64,000 nucleotides of DNA. It comes from Streptomyces caniscabiei. Lineage in GTDB: Bacteria > Actinomycetota > Actinomycetes > Streptomycetales > Streptomycetaceae. Made by a program: the position numbers and the translations under genes. Of this stretch, positions 62,559 to 64,000 are shown in pieces. The notes below the pieces were generated by a model that saw only the letters and a list, made by a program, of their open reading frames with translations, was not told the DNA's origin and made no database searches. The DNA lies in assembly GCF_014930365.1 (NCBI RefSeq), contig NZ_JABXWI010000013.1, positions 197,546 to 261,545 on the forward strand, written 5' to 3'. Numbering within the stretch: the first letter of the stretch is position 1; every line of letters starts with the position of its first letter.

Positions 62559-62573
62559 TGGTTCAATCCACCA
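62559..62573. promoter_or_regulatory. Regulon motif copy 7 (TGGTTCAATCCACCA)
   Basis: One mismatch to copy 5, 15 bp before the GTG of the SIS-domain gene, so a bound regulator would cover its RBS region. Tandem GTGATTCA repeats lie 30 bp upstream. Confidence 0.75.
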
Positions 62574-62587
62574 GTGGGGAGTCTCAG

Positions 62588-63376
62588 GTGTCCGTCGAGT
62601 CCGCCAACGAGTCCGTGACCGAGCCGGTGAGCGCCGACCGCTTCGCGCGCGAGGGCCTCGCCGTCCTGCACCGTCTCACCGAGTCCGCGCGCGCCGACGT
62701 GAGCGCCGCAGCCGAGCTGATCGCCGACTGCGTCCGTGCGGACGGCGTCGTCCAGGCCTTCGGCACCGGCCACTCCCAGGCCATGGTCCTGGAACTCGCG
62801 GGCCGTGCCGGCGGCTTCGTGCCCACGAACCGGATCCAGATGGCCGACCTCGTCCTCTTCGGCGGCGACCACCCGAGCGGCCTCGACGACCCGCTGCTCG
62901 AACGCGAGCCCGGCATAGCGGTCCGCCTCTACGAACTGGCCGACCCCCGCCCCCAGGACCTCTTCGTCGTCATCTCCAACTCCGGCGTCAACAACGTCAT
63001 CGTCGAGATGGCCCTGCACGCCAAGGAACGAGGCCACCGCCTGCTCGCCCTCACCTCCCTCGCCCACACCCGTTCCGTCCCCGCCACCCACCCCAGCGGC
63101 AAGAAGCTCGCCGACCTCGCCGACGTCGTCCTCGACAACGCGGCCCCGCGCGGCGACGCCCTGCTGGAACTGCCGGGCGGCGGTGCCGTCTGCGCCCTCT
63201 CCACGCTCACCGGCGTCATGCTCGTCCAGATGACCGTCGCCGAGGCCACCGCCCAACTCCTCGCCTCCGGCGACCGCCCCCCGGTCTACGTCTCCGCCAA
63301 CGTGCCCGGCGGCTTCGAGGGCAACCTGGACCTGGAGAAGCGGTACGCCGGCCGCATCCGACGCACCGCCAGCTGA
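62588..63376 (+). CDS. SIS-domain sugar isomerase-like protein (UPF0309 type)
   Basis: The 262-residue protein has a SIS domain with VQAFGTGHSQAMVLELAGRAGGFVP and LFVVISNSGVNNVIVEMALHAKERGHRLLALTSLAHT, the phosphosugar-binding Ser/Thr loops. The C terminus YVSANVPGGFEGNLDLEKRY is typical of UPF0309 proteins, close to GlcNAc-6-P/MurNAc-6-P-type isomerases and etherases. The GTG at 62588 has GGGGAG seven bases upstream; starting further up would place the operator inside the gene. Divergent from RpiR. Likely handles the phosphosugar made by the BadF-type kinase (inferred). Confidence 0.8.
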   Translation: MSVESANESVTEPVSADRFAREGLAVLHRLTESARADVSAAAELIADCVRADGVVQAFGTGHSQAMVLELAGRAGGFVPTNRIQMADLVLFGGDHPSGLDDPLLEREPGIAVRLYELADPRPQDLFVVISNSGVNNVIVEMALHAKERGHRLLALTSLAHTRSVPATHPSGKKLADLADVVLDNAAPRGDALLELPGGGAVCALSTLTGVMLVQMTVAEATAQLLASGDRPPVYVSANVPGGFEGNLDLEKRYAGRIRRTAS

Positions 63377-63388
63377 CCACCAGGCTGC

Positions 63389-63414
63389 CCCCGCGCCCCG
63401 TCAGGGGCGCGGGG
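63389..63414. terminator. Terminator hairpin of the SIS-domain gene
   Basis: CCCCGCGCCCC pairs with GGGGCGCGGGG over 11 bp with a GTCA loop, 13 bp after the stop. The 3' arm continues into the GGAACTGCGCGA sequence also found at 47855-47877. Confidence 0.8.
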
Positions 63415-63435
63415 AACTGCGCGACAAGCCCCCAC

Positions 63436-63865
63436 CGGACCTGCGGTTGAAGTTCCTCGCCTCCAGCGGACCTGCGGTTGAAGTTCCTCGCCTCCAGCGG
63501 ACCTGCGGTTGAAGTTCCTCGCCTCCAGCGGACCTGCGGTTGAAGCCCCTCGCCTCCAGCGGACCTGCGGTTGAAGTTCCTCGCCTCCAGCGGGCCTGCG
63601 GTTGAAGTTCCTCGCCTCCAGCGGGCCTGCGGTTGAAGTTCCTCGCCTCCAGCGGGCCTGCGGTTGAAGCCCCTCGCCTCCAGCGGGCCTGCGGTTGAAG
63701 CCCCTCGCCTCCAGCGGGCCTGCGGTTGAAGCCCCTCGCCTCCAGCGGGCCCGCGGTTGAAGCCCCTCGCCTCCAGCGGACCTGCGGTTGAAGCCCGGCC
63801 CCCACCGGACCCGTGGTCGAAGCCCCCGCCCCCACCGGACCCGCAGTTGGAGCCCCCGCCCCCCA
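63436..63865. repeat. 31-bp tandem repeat array, 11 full and 3 degenerate units
   Basis: The unit begins CGGACCTGCGGTTGAAGTTC and ends CTCGCCTCCAG. Eleven 31-bp units run from 63436 to 63776, differing only at GTTC/GCCC, A/G and T/C positions, then three 29-30-bp decayed units reach 63865. Variant units are grouped, as expected from stepwise duplication. The period is not a multiple of 3 and there are no unique spacers, so it is neither a protein repeat nor a CRISPR. Confidence 0.9.
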
Positions 63866-63873
63866 GCGGAGCG

Positions 63874-64000
63874 CTACGGCACTGGTACGGGCGTCAGCGC
63901 GACCGCCAGCGGATAGGCGCCCGTGGGCAACGGCGTCCCGGCGGTGCCGGAGACGGTGTCGACCGGCACCAGCTCGTTCCCGTCGGCCGTGGTCACGTAC
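63874..64000 (-). CDS. C-terminal end of an unidentified protein (5' outside window)
   Basis: The minus frame ends YVTTADGNELVPVDTVSG and then TPLPTGAYPLAVALTPVPVP followed by TAG (63874-63876). Only 42 codons are visible. The rhythm suits the end of an extracellular or beta-rich protein, but no family can be named. Confidence 0.5.
   Translation of the reverse strand, partial: YVTTADGNELVPVDTVSGTAGTPLPTGAYPLAVALTPVPVP

Noticed and set aside
63401..63835. Minus-strand repetitive protein (RWRRGASTAGPLEARG-like)
   Set aside because: It is only the 31-bp tandem repeat read through in one frame; three units make a 31-codon period. No RBS or gene context.
63436..63865. CRISPR array
   Set aside because: Units are directly adjacent with no unique spacers, and no cas genes are near.

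Overview
The window is high-GC, densely packed actinobacterial DNA and reads as Streptomyces: GTG starts are frequent, Tat and Sec secretion signals abound, CebR-type operators are present, DUF4132/WGR and DUF6629 families occur, and integrase, Tn3 and IS607 remnants are typical of that genus. No rRNA or tRNA gene was seen. Both ends cut through genes.

Region 1 (1-14.2 kb) is a block of secreted plant-polysaccharide enzymes: a large MGH1-like glycosidase with discoidin and Ig-like modules (5' cut), a GH127 beta-L-arabinofuranosidase, a GH5 beta-mannanase with CBM2 under a CebR box, a multimodular GH30 enzyme, a PL1 pectate lyase, a small metzincin-like protein and a secreted alpha/beta hydrolase. 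Region 2 (14.2-18.7 kb) looks like a decayed island: an integrase remnant, a lower-GC gene for a 500-aa metzincin-like protein, a frameshifted Tn3 transposase, a methyltransferase, and an HTH/Clp-N protein that reads out of a very long palindrome.

Region 3 (18.8-30.0 kb, all minus strand) is the most striking. It holds acyl-CoA carboxylase beta -> FadD32-like fatty acyl-AMP ligase -> Pks13-like ACP-KS-AT-ACP-TE synthase -> antigen-85-like esterase, followed by a PucR regulator and a secreted cutinase. This is the gene content of the mycobacterial mycolate condensation locus, in a genus not known to make mycolates. Its product is inferred, not shown.

Region 4 (30.2-43 kb) has an expansin, a class V aminotransferase-like enzyme, an RmlD-like reductase, a CE2 esterase with a second CebR box, and a WGR-DUF4132 gene. 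The translationally coupled MoxR ATPase gene downstream of DUF4132 is frameshifted, truncated and split by an IS607-family element (TnpA serine recombinase + TnpB). A phytanoyl-CoA dioxygenase-family gene follows. Region 5 (43.2-46.2 kb) is a DUF6629 membrane-protein gene split by a ~2.25 kb insert that carries an ECF41 sigma factor/VOC operon and an integrase remnant.

Region 6 (46.2-63.4 kb) resembles an N-glycan-core utilisation locus: NagZ-like GH3, GH5_18-like beta-mannosidase, BadF-type sugar kinase, a second GH3, an ABC importer (binding protein and two permeases), GH38 alpha-mannosidase with a coupled parvulin-like protein, an RpiR regulator and a SIS-domain protein. Seven copies of a TGGTTCAATCAACCA-like motif lie in front of its transcription units, suggesting a single regulon. 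The window closes with a 31-bp tandem repeat array and the 3' end of a minus-strand gene.
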